A stretch of 64,000 nt of DNA from Nitrosopumilus sp. UBA526 (lineage in GTDB: Archaea; Thermoproteota; Nitrososphaeria; Nitrososphaerales; Nitrosopumilaceae): positions 1 to 64,000 of the forward strand of contig DAXZ01000053.1 of assembly GCA_002506665.1 (NCBI GenBank), in the 5' to 3' direction. The stretch's first letter is position 1; every line of letters starts with the position of its first letter. Position numbers and translations under genes: made by a program. The notes beneath the pieces were generated by a model that was not told the DNA's origin, did not search any database, and was given only the letters and a program-made list of their open reading frames with translations. Of this stretch, positions 25,467 through 33,472 are shown one piece after another.

Positions 25467-25772
25467 ATGGGTGGAGCAAAAAGACCAACAATTTCAAAAA
25501 AGGACAGATCATCAAGCTCCAAGGATACAAAGAAAAAGAAAGACAAGGGTGAGGGCGGTGCAAAAAAAGCCGAGATCACAGTTTTAGTAAATGAGCAACA
25601 GGCACTAAAGATTATTCAAAACTCCAAGGTCTTTACAGTTCAGGAACTTGCTAGACAGATGGGAGTTAAAATCTCTGCTGCAAATGCATTTCTAAGGGAA
25701 TCTACAGACAAAGGCATTGTAAAGCGGGTCGGCGGATATTCAGGCCATCGCCTATATCAGACGGCCTCATAG
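25467..25772 (+). CDS. rps25e: 30S ribosomal protein S25e
   Basis: Small-subunit ribosomal protein of archaea and eukaryotes, 101 aa. After a Lys/Ser-rich N-terminal tail (1-35) comes the winged-helix core with VFTVQELARQMGVKISAANAF and a final KRVGGYSGHRLY, all characteristic. Its last 16 bases overlap the convergent cyclophilin-like gene. Confidence 0.95.
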   Translation: MGGAKRPTISKKDRSSSSKDTKKKKDKGEGGAKKAEITVLVNEQQALKIIQNSKVFTVQELARQMGVKISAANAFLRESTDKGIVKRVGGYSGHRLYQTAS

Positions 25773-26137
25773 ATAGACAACACATCTCCGGACTCTGTGT
25801 CTTGTAATGCATCGATACTTTCTGCTAGTCTTCCTATAGGTGTCATGGACTTTGCAAATATGGCATCATTTAGAAAGAAACAGATGCTTCCTGTAGATGG
25901 CAAGAATGCAACATCACCTTTTTTGAACTCGGTTCTTGACCTTTCAATCCCCGAATCAATACTTGTTTCAAAATACAAGATGCTCTTTCCTAGAAGATGA
26001 GCGTGTCCCTCCAACGGCAAGGATCTCATGATGGTTCCAACTGTTCTAGGGGACAGGTGCATCTTTAGATTGCATGAAATCTTTGCTTTGTTGCGAATCT
26101 CTAAAACTAGCTGTTTTCTGGAAACTGATGCACTCAA
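25757..26137 (-). CDS. Cyclophilin-like fold protein (COG2164 type), 126 aa
   Basis: Beta-rich small protein. Segments LVLEIRNKAKISCNL, GHAHLLGKSILYFET, EFKKGDVAFLPSTGSICFFLND and the tail with GDVLSIYEA match the layout of the small cyclophilin-like family represented by TM1367 (COG2164/DUF3830). No prolyl isomerase catalytic Arg is obvious. Box A ATTATATAAT at 26158-26168 lies about 26 bases upstream of the TTG start at 26137, supporting that start. Confidence 0.65.
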   Translation of the reverse strand: MSASVSRKQLVLEIRNKAKISCNLKMHLSPRTVGTIMRSLPLEGHAHLLGKSILYFETSIDSGIERSRTEFKKGDVAFLPSTGSICFFLNDAIFAKSMTPIGRLAESIDALQDTESGDVLSIYEAV

Positions 26138-26157
26138 CTTATCCTGTCTTGCTGAGA

Positions 26158-26168
26158 TATTATATAAT
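26158..26168 (-). promoter_or_regulatory. Box A promoter of the cyclophilin-like gene
   Basis: ATTATATAAT centred about 26 bases upstream of the TTG start at 26137 on the minus strand. Confidence 0.45.
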
Positions 26169-26224
26169 CTGTACTCATCAGAATGTCTGCGGACAGTCTT
26201 GTTTCCTGAATGTATAATGACACA

Positions 26225-26689
26225 CTAGAGGGCGTTTGCAGTTTTTTCGTAATAGTATTCTTGTTTCTTTAAATCCTTCTCTGAGATGATTCTGCATTTT
26301 CGTATTGGAACTAGTCTTGAAATCTGCTCATATGTGGCCATGTCTCTGACGTCAGCAGCATATGCTATCTGTAGCAAGGGTGCCCTCTCCTCAATCATTG
26401 GTTTTACCTGCGCATATCCCCCGCTCTGCCTCATCCCGGTTCTAAACAATCCCAAACGTCTATCATTTTTTGAAACCTGCGGGTCTTGATAACAACAAAT
26501 GGCAAACTCATCCCCTTCTTTTTCAATAATTGTCAGCCGGGTAAACTTGTCGCTCCAGTCCTCTATCTCTTTTGCAATCTCAAGTGCCTCCTTTTTGTCC
26601 TCAAAGACTGTTGAGACTACCAATCTATTTTTCTCATATGCCCATGAGATTCCATAAAAATTATCCTTCCAGTTAATCTCCAGTGACAT
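26225..26689 (-). CDS. Hypothetical protein, 154 aa
   Basis: Not recognised. Alpha/beta in character with no signal peptide or membrane segment. Central strands read FAICCYQDPQVSKN and the C-terminus is basic. The neighbouring minus-strand genes from 25757 to 27959 form a run of five unknown or poorly known small proteins with gaps mostly under 100 bases. Confidence 0.6.
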   Translation of the reverse strand: MSLEINWKDNFYGISWAYEKNRLVVSTVFEDKKEALEIAKEIEDWSDKFTRLTIIEKEGDEFAICCYQDPQVSKNDRRLGLFRTGMRQSGGYAQVKPMIEERAPLLQIAYAADVRDMATYEQISRLVPIRKCRIISEKDLKKQEYYYEKTANAL

Positions 26690-26758
26690 GTCTTGTGTGG
26701 GAGAATTAACAAATTAATGCTTTCTAATTACCTGTCAGGTTGACTAGGGGGGGGATGA

Positions 26759-27112
26759 TTATTTTCTCTTGGACTGTTCCTTGTATTTTTCATACTTTCT
26801 CTTTCTCTCAAAGTCTAAAATGGCATAGGTCTTTCCAGACTCGCAGATCTTCATCTCGCCAGAGTGCATATCATGGATTGATTCAAACAGCCCGCTACAC
26901 AACAACTCGCCTACAACGCTCCATGCGGTATCTTCTGAAACATCAAATTTGTAAGATATGGTTGATACCTTGGTAAAGAATCCATTTTGTGAATTTCTGC
27001 GTATAAATCTCTCAACTTTCTGTTCTGTTGTCAGATTAGGCTCTCGTTTCTTAAAGAACCTCTTGTGTGTCTTTTTTGCGTACATATCCCTTTCTTGCAT
27101 CTTAGCTGTCAT
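26759..27112 (-). CDS. Hypothetical winged-helix-like protein, 117 aa
   Basis: Basic N-terminus (KKTHKRFFKKREP) followed by a probable winged helix: EQKVERFIRRNSQNGFFTKV, SYKFDVSEDTAWSVVGELL, then a wing. It ends with a lysine-rich tail. It may bind nucleic acid. Start taken at MTAKMQER (27112), which overlaps the upstream 201-aa gene by 11 bases; a longer start at 27121 is possible. Confidence 0.55.
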   Translation of the reverse strand: MTAKMQERDMYAKKTHKRFFKKREPNLTTEQKVERFIRRNSQNGFFTKVSTISYKFDVSEDTAWSVVGELLCSGLFESIHDMHSGEMKICESGKTYAILDFERKRKYEKYKEQSKRK

Positions 27113-27707
27113 AAGTATCATCGATCACATACGAATATGTGTTTCCGGGCTCGTATACGTCTCCTAGCTTGGCCTTCATCTCTTCGTCAAACTCTTCTTG
27201 TAATCTTTGACAATACATCTTAGCTTCTGTCTCGTCATCTGGAATCCCGATGTTTATGTCATAATTGAACCCAAATGCTAGATGATAAAACTCGGCAAAA
27301 AATTCTCTACAGTCAAACAGGTCTGCTTTTTCATCAACTGATACTACAAAACATTCATCTTCAATTCTCATGCTAAGACAGATCTCGTTTTGTATGGCTA
27401 CCCCGGCCATCACTGTTGCTATATATGCCACATACTTTTCATCTAATTTGCCTTGGCTCTTGTTTGCAATCCACAGCTCATAGCCCTCTGTCAGATCCTC
27501 TAGCGTTCTAATTGCTGTTTCCCGAATAAATGCGTCCGGATACGACATTTTTGAATTCCAGGATTCAAAACTGTTTGGTTTTGCACAAACTGCATCAAAT
27601 GTCAGCTCGGGGTTGGAATCCTCAAACTTTTGTGCTTGTTTGTTAGTCCACATTGGCGAGAATTTTTGTACTAGTTTTTTTGTTCTCTGATCCAACAAAA
27701 CCACCAT
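27102..27707 (-). CDS. Hypothetical acidic protein, 201 aa
   Basis: Not recognised. Soluble, strongly acidic in its C-terminal half (DDETEAKMYC, FDEEMKAKLGD). Mostly helical, with a hydrophobic central helix VAYIATVMAGVAIQNEI. It overlaps the downstream winged-helix-like gene, so the two are probably co-translated. Confidence 0.6.
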   Translation of the reverse strand: MVVLLDQRTKKLVQKFSPMWTNKQAQKFEDSNPELTFDAVCAKPNSFESWNSKMSYPDAFIRETAIRTLEDLTEGYELWIANKSQGKLDEKYVAYIATVMAGVAIQNEICLSMRIEDECFVVSVDEKADLFDCREFFAEFYHLAFGFNYDINIGIPDDETEAKMYCQRLQEEFDEEMKAKLGDVYEPGNTYSYVIDDTYDS

Positions 27708-27737
27708 CTACCATCTACTGTTTAATCGTATCTCTTT

Positions 27738-27959
27738 CTAACTTGACATTCCTGATTTTAAAAATTCAAGTGCACATTCTGCTAGTCCCTGCTTGGAGTG
27801 TTTGTTAATGTCATGTTTGCAGTTTGGACAAACCCCCGAGTCTTCTGGTACATCTCCGACTTGTTTCATGCAACACTCCATTAGCTCCTCAGTCGAGTGG
27901 GACTCCATGGCAAGCTTGCAAGTTGGGCACTGAGTCAATGATACTAGTGATAATATCAT
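27738..27959 (-). CDS. Small protein with a duplicated zinc-binding motif, 73 aa
   Basis: Two halves repeat the same pattern: CPTCKLAMESHSTEELMECC (from residue 11) and CPNCKHDINKHSKQGLAECA (from about residue 44). Each supplies CPxCK, an HS pair and a later Cys, so two CxxC/H/C sites or one shared site are likely. This internal duplication is clear and unusual. No family is recognised. ATG at 27959; the true start might be a little downstream. Confidence 0.6.
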   Translation of the reverse strand: MILSLVSLTQCPTCKLAMESHSTEELMECCMKQVGDVPEDSGVCPNCKHDINKHSKQGLAECALEFLKSGMSS

Positions 27960-28321
27960 TGCTATTAAATCATAATTCTAGTTTCTTGGCCACAGATGAA
28001 CTGGTAATTCGTGCTAAATAATATCACGAAATTACCTGGTCATCCATCCCTTTTGTGGCAATGACAATTATTGTCAAATTTGTTTAAAGCAAAAAAAGTA
28101 TGTTCAAATTAACAACAAAGTAAAAAAAATGAGCAAAATCCCCCTTTCCCAGTCAGACTAGCTAAACAAGAGAATCAGGCCCACTGCAAGGGCTATTACT
28201 GAAACAGACATCCAAATCATAAATTTTCGCAGCATTATGATGATTATCATGCCACTAAAATTAATAGTTTGTAGATGACTCTGATTAAACTCTATTATTA
28301 TCAATAAAGTGATCATCCATT
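27960..28321. other. Intergenic region with two inverted repeats
   Basis: The 362 bases between the zinc-motif gene and the DUF922-like gene hold a near-perfect inverted repeat, GGTAATTCGTG (28003-28013) with CACGAAATTACC (28025-28036). A perfect 15-bp palindrome TGACAATTATTGTCA lies at 28062-28076. There is also a possible 30-aa membrane peptide on the minus strand. No other gene is seen. Confidence 0.6.
28158..28250 (-). CDS. Possible small membrane peptide, 30 aa
   Basis: ATG-to-TAG frame. The peptide has a basic spot (LRKF) followed by one hydrophobic span of about 17 residues ending LILLF. It would make a single-pass membrane peptide. The short length makes the call tentative. Confidence 0.25.
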   Translation of the reverse strand: MIIIIMLRKFMIWMSVSVIALAVGLILLFS

Positions 28322-28852
28322 ATGGATAATACTCTGGAATGGACTCCACATCTTGCCCTAAAGTGGTCTGATTTTCAAGCCGAATCAAATCCTGCAGTCT
28401 TTGAGGATTCGCACAGTGTCATAAAATATCGATTTACATGGACTGTAAACTCTGATAGTGTGAATGACAAGATAGTCTTTATCATCAAAGACATCAATCT
28501 CTTTGTAGAATTTCATTCCATGCTGTCTTGGATGAGGCCGTCTGAACTAGATGCATCATTACTGTGTCATGAACAAGGAAACTTTGATCTAGCAGAGTCT
28601 GTTAAACGTGAAAATCTCTCAGCGCTTTACACAAAGTTTTACACAAGACATTTCCCTACCCGTGGTCAAAACGAGGAACAAAGCAAGCAGTTTGCAAAAG
28701 AGGATTCTGGCAAGATGATTGACCGCACAGTTCAAACAATACAATCAATGTTTGATAAGAGATCTCTGAAATATCGTACAGATACGAATCACGGTCAGAA
28801 TACCAAACGGCAATCAGAATACGACATGTTATTCAAACAGCTAAGAGTGTAA
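28322..28852 (+). CDS. DUF922-like putative metalloprotease-fold protein, 176 aa
   Basis: Matches the layout of DUF922 proteins: a WSDFQAESNPAVF opening near residue 15, and LLCHEQGNFDLAESVKRENLS near residue 80, where the family zinc motif is usually HEQGHFDIAE. The second His is Asn here, so zinc binding and activity are doubtful. No signal peptide is seen, although many relatives are exported. ATG at 28322 with a box A-like AACTCTATTATTATC just upstream. Confidence 0.55.
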   Translation: MDNTLEWTPHLALKWSDFQAESNPAVFEDSHSVIKYRFTWTVNSDSVNDKIVFIIKDINLFVEFHSMLSWMRPSELDASLLCHEQGNFDLAESVKRENLSALYTKFYTRHFPTRGQNEEQSKQFAKEDSGKMIDRTVQTIQSMFDKRSLKYRTDTNHGQNTKRQSEYDMLFKQLRV

Positions 28853-28872
28853 CAGTCATATTTGTAGGACAT

Positions 28873-29190
28873 TTAGTTTGTCTCTACTTTAATCTCAGAG
28901 TTACATGCAGGAGTTTTGCCGGTTTCCTCCTCAAAGTCTGCAATTAACCGCAATTGCATCTCTTTTGGATTCTCTTCAAATACCCTTTGATATGCCGAGG
29001 TGCGCTGCATGCATTCTTTGCCATCAAATTCTGTATCCACATATCCTGCAAATGTCTTTTCAAGATTATCTGTCTCCCCGATGTATATTGGATCTTTGTT
29101 TCTATTGTACAAAACATATACTCCCGGGTTTGGTTTTACGAATTTGGCACTAGTGGTCCAAACCCTCATCTTGTCATCTAGCAGTTCCAT
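28873..29190 (-). CDS. GIY-YIG nuclease-fold protein, 105 aa
   Basis: A single GIY-YIG domain: GVYVLYNRNKDPIYIGETDNL (about residues 23-43) supplies the GVY and YIG elements, followed by a helix with YQRVFEENPKEMQLRLIADFEE carrying the Arg/Glu region. GIY-YIG domains are nicking or homing-type nucleases. The protein is minimal, with no DNA-binding domain. It is divergent from the XPD-like helicase with a 55-base gap. Confidence 0.7.
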   Translation of the reverse strand: MELLDDKMRVWTTSAKFVKPNPGVYVLYNRNKDPIYIGETDNLEKTFAGYVDTEFDGKECMQRTSAYQRVFEENPKEMQLRLIADFEEETGKTPACNSEIKVETN

Positions 29191-29245
29191 GTTATCTTGG
29201 GAATTCTACTAGATATTAAACTAGAGTATATCGTCCCAACAACTC

Positions 29246-30961
29246 ATGCTTTTAATACGGAATACAGATAGCCAAGTATTGGCATTAATAGAAAAATTTC
29301 CTCACCACTTTACTCCGCGAGACATCCAAAAGGAGATTCTCGCCCAAATTGAAGAAAAGATTAGATCGGGATTCAAAAAGATCGTCCTGTGTGCTCCTAC
29401 CGGGGTCGGAAAATCCCTTGTTGGTGCAACCCTCTCAAATCACTTTGATAGCTCTTTTACTGTAACTGCATCAAAACACCTCCAGGATCAATATGTGCGA
29501 GATGTTCCGTTTCTCAAACCCGTCAAAGGCAAATCAAATTTTCCATGTCTCCAACTAATGTCTGCAAAAAAAATCACAGATGATAGGGATGCCATGAGAC
29601 GTGGGCTGACCTGCAATTATGGCATGTGTCTTGAAAAAATCAACAAAGGCGGCAAGGAGATTATAACCCCCTGCAAATTCAAACCTACAATACAGCAAGT
29701 CGAAGAAAACTCTCCTGACCTGCCGCCATGTCACTATTACATACAAAAGTATGAGGCCCTTGTATCAAAGCACTCTCTTTGGAATTACTCTGCATTTTTT
29801 ACAATTATAAAGTTCAACAAGAAATTCTTTGAGAAGTATCTTAACCGAAAGGTATCTGTGTTTGATGAGGCCCACAAGATTGAGGATCAGATAATCCAGT
29901 TTGTTGGATTTGACATCTATGCTGCCCAGATAAATGACTGTAATCTTGATTTAGAAAGATACGATTTTACTGACATTGACTCCATGTCAAAGCTGGTTGA
30001 CGATATGTCCTATTCTTATGCTAAACGCCTACATGATATAAAAGAGAGGGACACATTTGAGGATAATCCTGACTATAAACAAATCACTAGCCTGGAGCAG
30101 CGATACAACAAGTCCGCACAGGCAAGAATTGACATTACAGATGACAAAGATAACTTTGTAGTAAATGATCCTGTCCGGGATCTTGATGGAAACATCAAAA
30201 TCATATCCATAAAGCCAATTGATGTCTCAAAGTTTGCGGGCTCTTTCTTTGAGACAGAATACCAGCTATTCATGTCTGCAACGATTGACAAATCAAGCTT
30301 TTGTGAAAATATGGGACTGCAAAAAGATGATGTGGCATTTGTTGATACCAAAAAATCACCATTCCCGCTAGAGCACAGAACAGTTGATCTCTTAAACATC
30401 AAGAGTCTGCGGTATGGTTCTACTGAAGAAGATGAGCGCGAGGTGATAAAGACGATTGACAGAATTATGGATGAACACTCTGATCACCGTGGCCTGATTC
30501 TGACCTCGTCTATTCCAAGATGCCAAAAGATCATTAGGTATCTGTCTCCTAAAAATACCCGGCGAATAAGACTCTGTCACAGCAGGAACCGGGATGGAAA
30601 AACCCAAGATGAGGTAATTGCAGAGCATGCCTCTGACCCTACGGGTGTCTTACTGTCCTCGTCACTCTGGGAGGGTGTTGACCTAAAAGATGATTTATCA
30701 AGATTTCAAATAATTGCAAAGGTTCCATATCCAAACTATGCTGAAAAGCGAGTCCGTGTTAAAATGAAAAAATTTCCACTATGGTATACCTCTCAAACCC
30801 TAGTCAAGATCCTGCAAGGATTTGGGCGTTCCATAAGAAGCAGTGATGACTGGGCAAAAACATATGTCTTGGATGGTGCCATAGATAATCTCTTTCACAA
30901 GGGACTAGAAATGATTCCAAGGGCATACTATGATGTCTTGGGGATAGGCGTAACACGATAA
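29246..30961 (+). CDS. XPD/Rad3-family iron-sulfur helicase
   Basis: Superfamily 2 DNA helicase, 571 aa, related to XPD/Rad3/DinG; likely 5'-3' and involved in repair. Walker A APTGVGKS is at 50-57 and the DEAH box at 207-210. The [4Fe-4S] domain cysteines are Cys101, a Cys of the Cys123/Cys128 pair, Cys143 and Cys162. Later motifs are LFMSATIDKS, LILTSSIPRC, SSLWEGVDL and ILQGFGRSIRS. The length is close to archaeal XPD (about 550-600). ATG at 29246. Confidence 0.9.
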   Translation: MLLIRNTDSQVLALIEKFPHHFTPRDIQKEILAQIEEKIRSGFKKIVLCAPTGVGKSLVGATLSNHFDSSFTVTASKHLQDQYVRDVPFLKPVKGKSNFPCLQLMSAKKITDDRDAMRRGLTCNYGMCLEKINKGGKEIITPCKFKPTIQQVEENSPDLPPCHYYIQKYEALVSKHSLWNYSAFFTIIKFNKKFFEKYLNRKVSVFDEAHKIEDQIIQFVGFDIYAAQINDCNLDLERYDFTDIDSMSKLVDDMSYSYAKRLHDIKERDTFEDNPDYKQITSLEQRYNKSAQARIDITDDKDNFVVNDPVRDLDGNIKIISIKPIDVSKFAGSFFETEYQLFMSATIDKSSFCENMGLQKDDVAFVDTKKSPFPLEHRTVDLLNIKSLRYGSTEEDEREVIKTIDRIMDEHSDHRGLILTSSIPRCQKIIRYLSPKNTRRIRLCHSRNRDGKTQDEVIAEHASDPTGVLLSSSLWEGVDLKDDLSRFQIIAKVPYPNYAEKRVRVKMKKFPLWYTSQTLVKILQGFGRSIRSSDDWAKTYVLDGAIDNLFHKGLEMIPRAYYDVLGIGVTR

Positions 30962-30962
30962 A

Positions 30963-31160
30963 CTATCTCCTGTCTGCACACATGCATCTTACATAGACTA
31001 TCTTGAACTCTCCGCCTGTCTTTACATTGTGTGAGATTGGTCTGTGGCACTGCTGGCATTCAATGAATCCAAAGTACTCATCAACTCGGATTATCTTGTA
31101 ATCCCATGACTTTTTCTCCTCATTCCAAAACACGGAATTTATCTCAGACGGTCCATTCAT
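30963..31160 (-). CDS. Small zinc-ribbon protein, 65 aa
   Basis: Carries ECQQCHRP near residue 34 and RCMCADRR at the C-terminus, with a beta-hairpin between. Unknown function. The gene converges on the helicase gene with one base between the stops. Confidence 0.55.
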   Translation of the reverse strand: MNGPSEINSVFWNEEKKSWDYKIIRVDEYFGFIECQQCHRPISHNVKTGGEFKIVYVRCMCADRR

Positions 31161-31194
31161 GCTTGTATGTTGGGGTTGTGGGGGGTTTGTTAAT

Positions 31195-31404
31195 TTATGG
31201 ATTCATATTCTTTAGTTCAACACATTTTGAATCAAACTCGTCTAAATACTGCCTTGCATTAATCCTGGGATCCATGACATATATCTCACAGGTATCAGAG
31301 TCAATTCTCTGAGCAACATTGCTGTTACTTGTTGCCTGCAAGGCCAATATGGCCACAAGCGCAATGATTATAATTACTGCAAATTTTCTCGAGTAAATAT
31401 CCAC
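31195..31404 (-). CDS. Small membrane-anchored or secreted protein, 69 aa
   Basis: A basic start (YSRKF) is followed by a hydrophobic helix VIIIIALVAILALQA at about 9-23, then a short polar domain with two cysteines (in DTCEIYV and SKCVELK) that could form a disulfide outside the cell. Not recognised. Confidence 0.5.
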   Translation of the reverse strand: MDIYSRKFAVIIIIALVAILALQATSNSNVAQRIDSDTCEIYVMDPRINARQYLDEFDSKCVELKNMNP

Positions 31405-31504
31405 ACATCTCTTTAATGATTCTAAACTTAAGTTTGATCATTTGGGACAGGTATAATCTCATAAAATATCATTGAAAACCAGCTCTGTTTTGTATCATTC
31501 ATAA

Positions 31505-31512
31505 TTTAAATA
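31505..31512 (+). promoter_or_regulatory. Box A promoter of the aroD-like gene
   Basis: TTTAAATA lies about 37 bases upstream of the ATG at 31546, allowing a short leader. Confidence 0.35.
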
Positions 31513-31545
31513 ACGTTTAGACAAATTCCGGAGATAGAAATTAAC

Positions 31546-32424
31546 ATGACACGGATACCCCCATCACTGAAACCAAAATCCCGATTATCCACCATCATCA
31601 AACTAATGAAGAAACAGCCACTGATTTGCACTACTATTCTTGCACCTACATACGGGGTATTCCTCTCAAAAGCCAAGAGGGCATATAGTGCCGGTTCTGA
31701 TATGGCAGAATTGAGAATTGATTCATTAAACAATCAATCCCCAGAGACTGTCAAAAAAATAATTGCTGATTCTCGCATTCCTCTAATTGTCAGTAACAGA
31801 AACAAAGAAAATCACGGCCTCTGTCCCAGCAAAAATGAACAAACAAGACTCGGTTTGTTGTCTGAGTGTATCAAAGCAAAACCCTCGTTTGTTGACATTG
31901 AACTAGAAACTGATAGACACGACCGTACAGCGATCATAGATGATGCCAAAAATAACAGGGTGGGTGTAATCTGCTCTTATCATGACTTTGCGCGTACCCC
32001 CTCTTCCAAAGAAATAATCAAAATCTTTAAAAAAATAATCAATACAGCGCCCGATGTTGCAAAGATGGTATTTACCCCACATACAAAAAAAGACATTGAA
32101 AACATACTGCATGCAGTTGAACATCTAAGACATGAAAAAACACCCTCAACGATATTTGGGATGGGGAACATGGGACAAGATACCAGAATACTCTCGCCCA
32201 TCTTGGGTTCTTGTCTGACATACTGTTCGCTAAAAGCCGACCCGACAAACGGATTATCCCAAATATCTGTCAAAGACACCCGTGCGATATTTGATATTCT
32301 CATAAAACAAAAGCGAGGGTGGACGTCAGTCAGACAAGAACACAGAGAGTTACTTGCACTAGCAATTACTGAATTTATGAGCAAGGAAAACTATCCATTT
32401 ATTGGCAGACTAGTTAATGTCTAA
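31546..32424 (+). CDS. aroD: 3-Dehydroquinate dehydratase, type I
   Basis: Shikimate-pathway enzyme that forms a Schiff base with 3-dehydroquinate. It is 292 aa. Catalytic elements are visible: MAELRIDSL (substrate-site Glu/Arg), VICSYHDF with the general-base His, and DVAKMVFTP with the Schiff-base Lys. The last segment, GNMGQDTRILSPILGS followed by TYCSL, is typical. An N-terminal extension of about 20 residues precedes MKKQPLICTTIL, which may be the true start (31606). It provides precursors for the trp operon at 42681. Confidence 0.9.
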   Translation: MTRIPPSLKPKSRLSTIIKLMKKQPLICTTILAPTYGVFLSKAKRAYSAGSDMAELRIDSLNNQSPETVKKIIADSRIPLIVSNRNKENHGLCPSKNEQTRLGLLSECIKAKPSFVDIELETDRHDRTAIIDDAKNNRVGVICSYHDFARTPSSKEIIKIFKKIINTAPDVAKMVFTPHTKKDIENILHAVEHLRHEKTPSTIFGMGNMGQDTRILSPILGSCLTYCSLKADPTNGLSQISVKDTRAIFDILIKQKRGWTSVRQEHRELLALAITEFMSKENYPFIGRLVNV

Positions 32425-32436
32425 TTTTATATGAGA

Positions 32437-33432
32437 TTATTCTATCTTTGAGATCTCGTAAATCTTTTGCCTTGCATCTCTGATGGAGACCTTTTTCTTG
32501 ACATAGCCTTTCTTTAGCAGGTGGCTTAGTGCCAATCTGACTGTTCTGCCGGGAAGAAGCGTCTTGTTTACCAGATCCTTTTGAGTCAATGCCCCCTCAT
32601 ACTCGAGAGTTTTTAGTAAAAGCTTTGAGCTTGGCGGCATGCTAAGCAACGCTTCTGCTAGGTGCACCTTTTTTGCAAGGACGGAGATTGCAGTCCTGTC
32701 TTTTTTGAGTCGGATTATCTTGGCTGATGGGAAAAACTGTGTACACTCTACAGTCTTGTTTACCTTGTACCTGTCTAGTCCATCTAGAACTACCTCGCAG
32801 TGCAGTCTGGCAGATATGTCATCAATTACAATTGAGCTGTCATTTGAAACAATGATGGGTCTGCGAGTAATATCAAGTGAGTTGACTGAGATAATCTCAA
32901 AGACTGCCGAGTCTTGAAACAATATGGGGCCGCCTGCAGACATGGAATATGCCGACGAACCAATCGGTGTAGATACTATTATCCCGTCTCCGTTATCATG
33001 CCAGACCTCGTCTTCATTTACTCGAAGTGTATGCTCCATAAGCATCGCACTCTTTGATGCAAATACTGCAACGTCATTTAGTACAGGATATGCATTTTTT
33101 CCATCAATCTTAACACCAAGCCTTGGCACCTCCTCTACTTCATATTTTTGTCTCTTGAGTACATTGACAAATGTTGCAAACTCTCTGAGCTCAATCTGTG
33201 CTAGAAACCCTACGGCTTCGCCTTCACTGACCCCTAATACTGGCACCATAGAATCAGACGTGTTGTGAAAATAATTTCGTACACCCCTGTCCCCGCCTAA
33301 CACGATGATGCAGTCAGCTTGTCTGCTCTTTTTTGTAACTAAAAATGACTTTATCTCGTATTCGTCTAGAATCTTTTTGATGCTCTTTGCTGCATGCTCT
33401 GCAATACCTGCACCGTAAATGCCTATCTGCAT
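32437..33432 (-). CDS. NAD kinase domain fused to a C-terminal winged helix
   Basis: 331 aa. The NAD kinase core covers about residues 1-255: VLGGDRGV (45-51) in place of the canonical GGDGT, LNDVAVF near 118-124 (the NE/D motif), and NGDGIIVSTPIGSSAYSMSA (148-167), which is canonical. Residues 265-331 form a winged-helix-like domain (LLLKTLEYEGALTQKDLVNK, then RTVRLALSHLLKKGYVKKK) not found in ordinary NAD kinases. Arg replaces the second motif Gly. A box A about 26 bases upstream of the ATG supports the start. The fusion suggests a self-regulating or DNA-linked role, which is inference. Confidence 0.85.
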   Translation of the reverse strand: MQIGIYGAGIAEHAAKSIKKILDEYEIKSFLVTKKSRQADCIIVLGGDRGVRNYFHNTSDSMVPVLGVSEGEAVGFLAQIELREFATFVNVLKRQKYEVEEVPRLGVKIDGKNAYPVLNDVAVFASKSAMLMEHTLRVNEDEVWHDNGDGIIVSTPIGSSAYSMSAGGPILFQDSAVFEIISVNSLDITRRPIIVSNDSSIVIDDISARLHCEVVLDGLDRYKVNKTVECTQFFPSAKIIRLKKDRTAISVLAKKVHLAEALLSMPPSSKLLLKTLEYEGALTQKDLVNKTLLPGRTVRLALSHLLKKGYVKKKVSIRDARQKIYEISKIE

Positions 33433-33472
33433 AGAGGAGATATCTCATCAGGCTTTATAAAAGAATCATACA

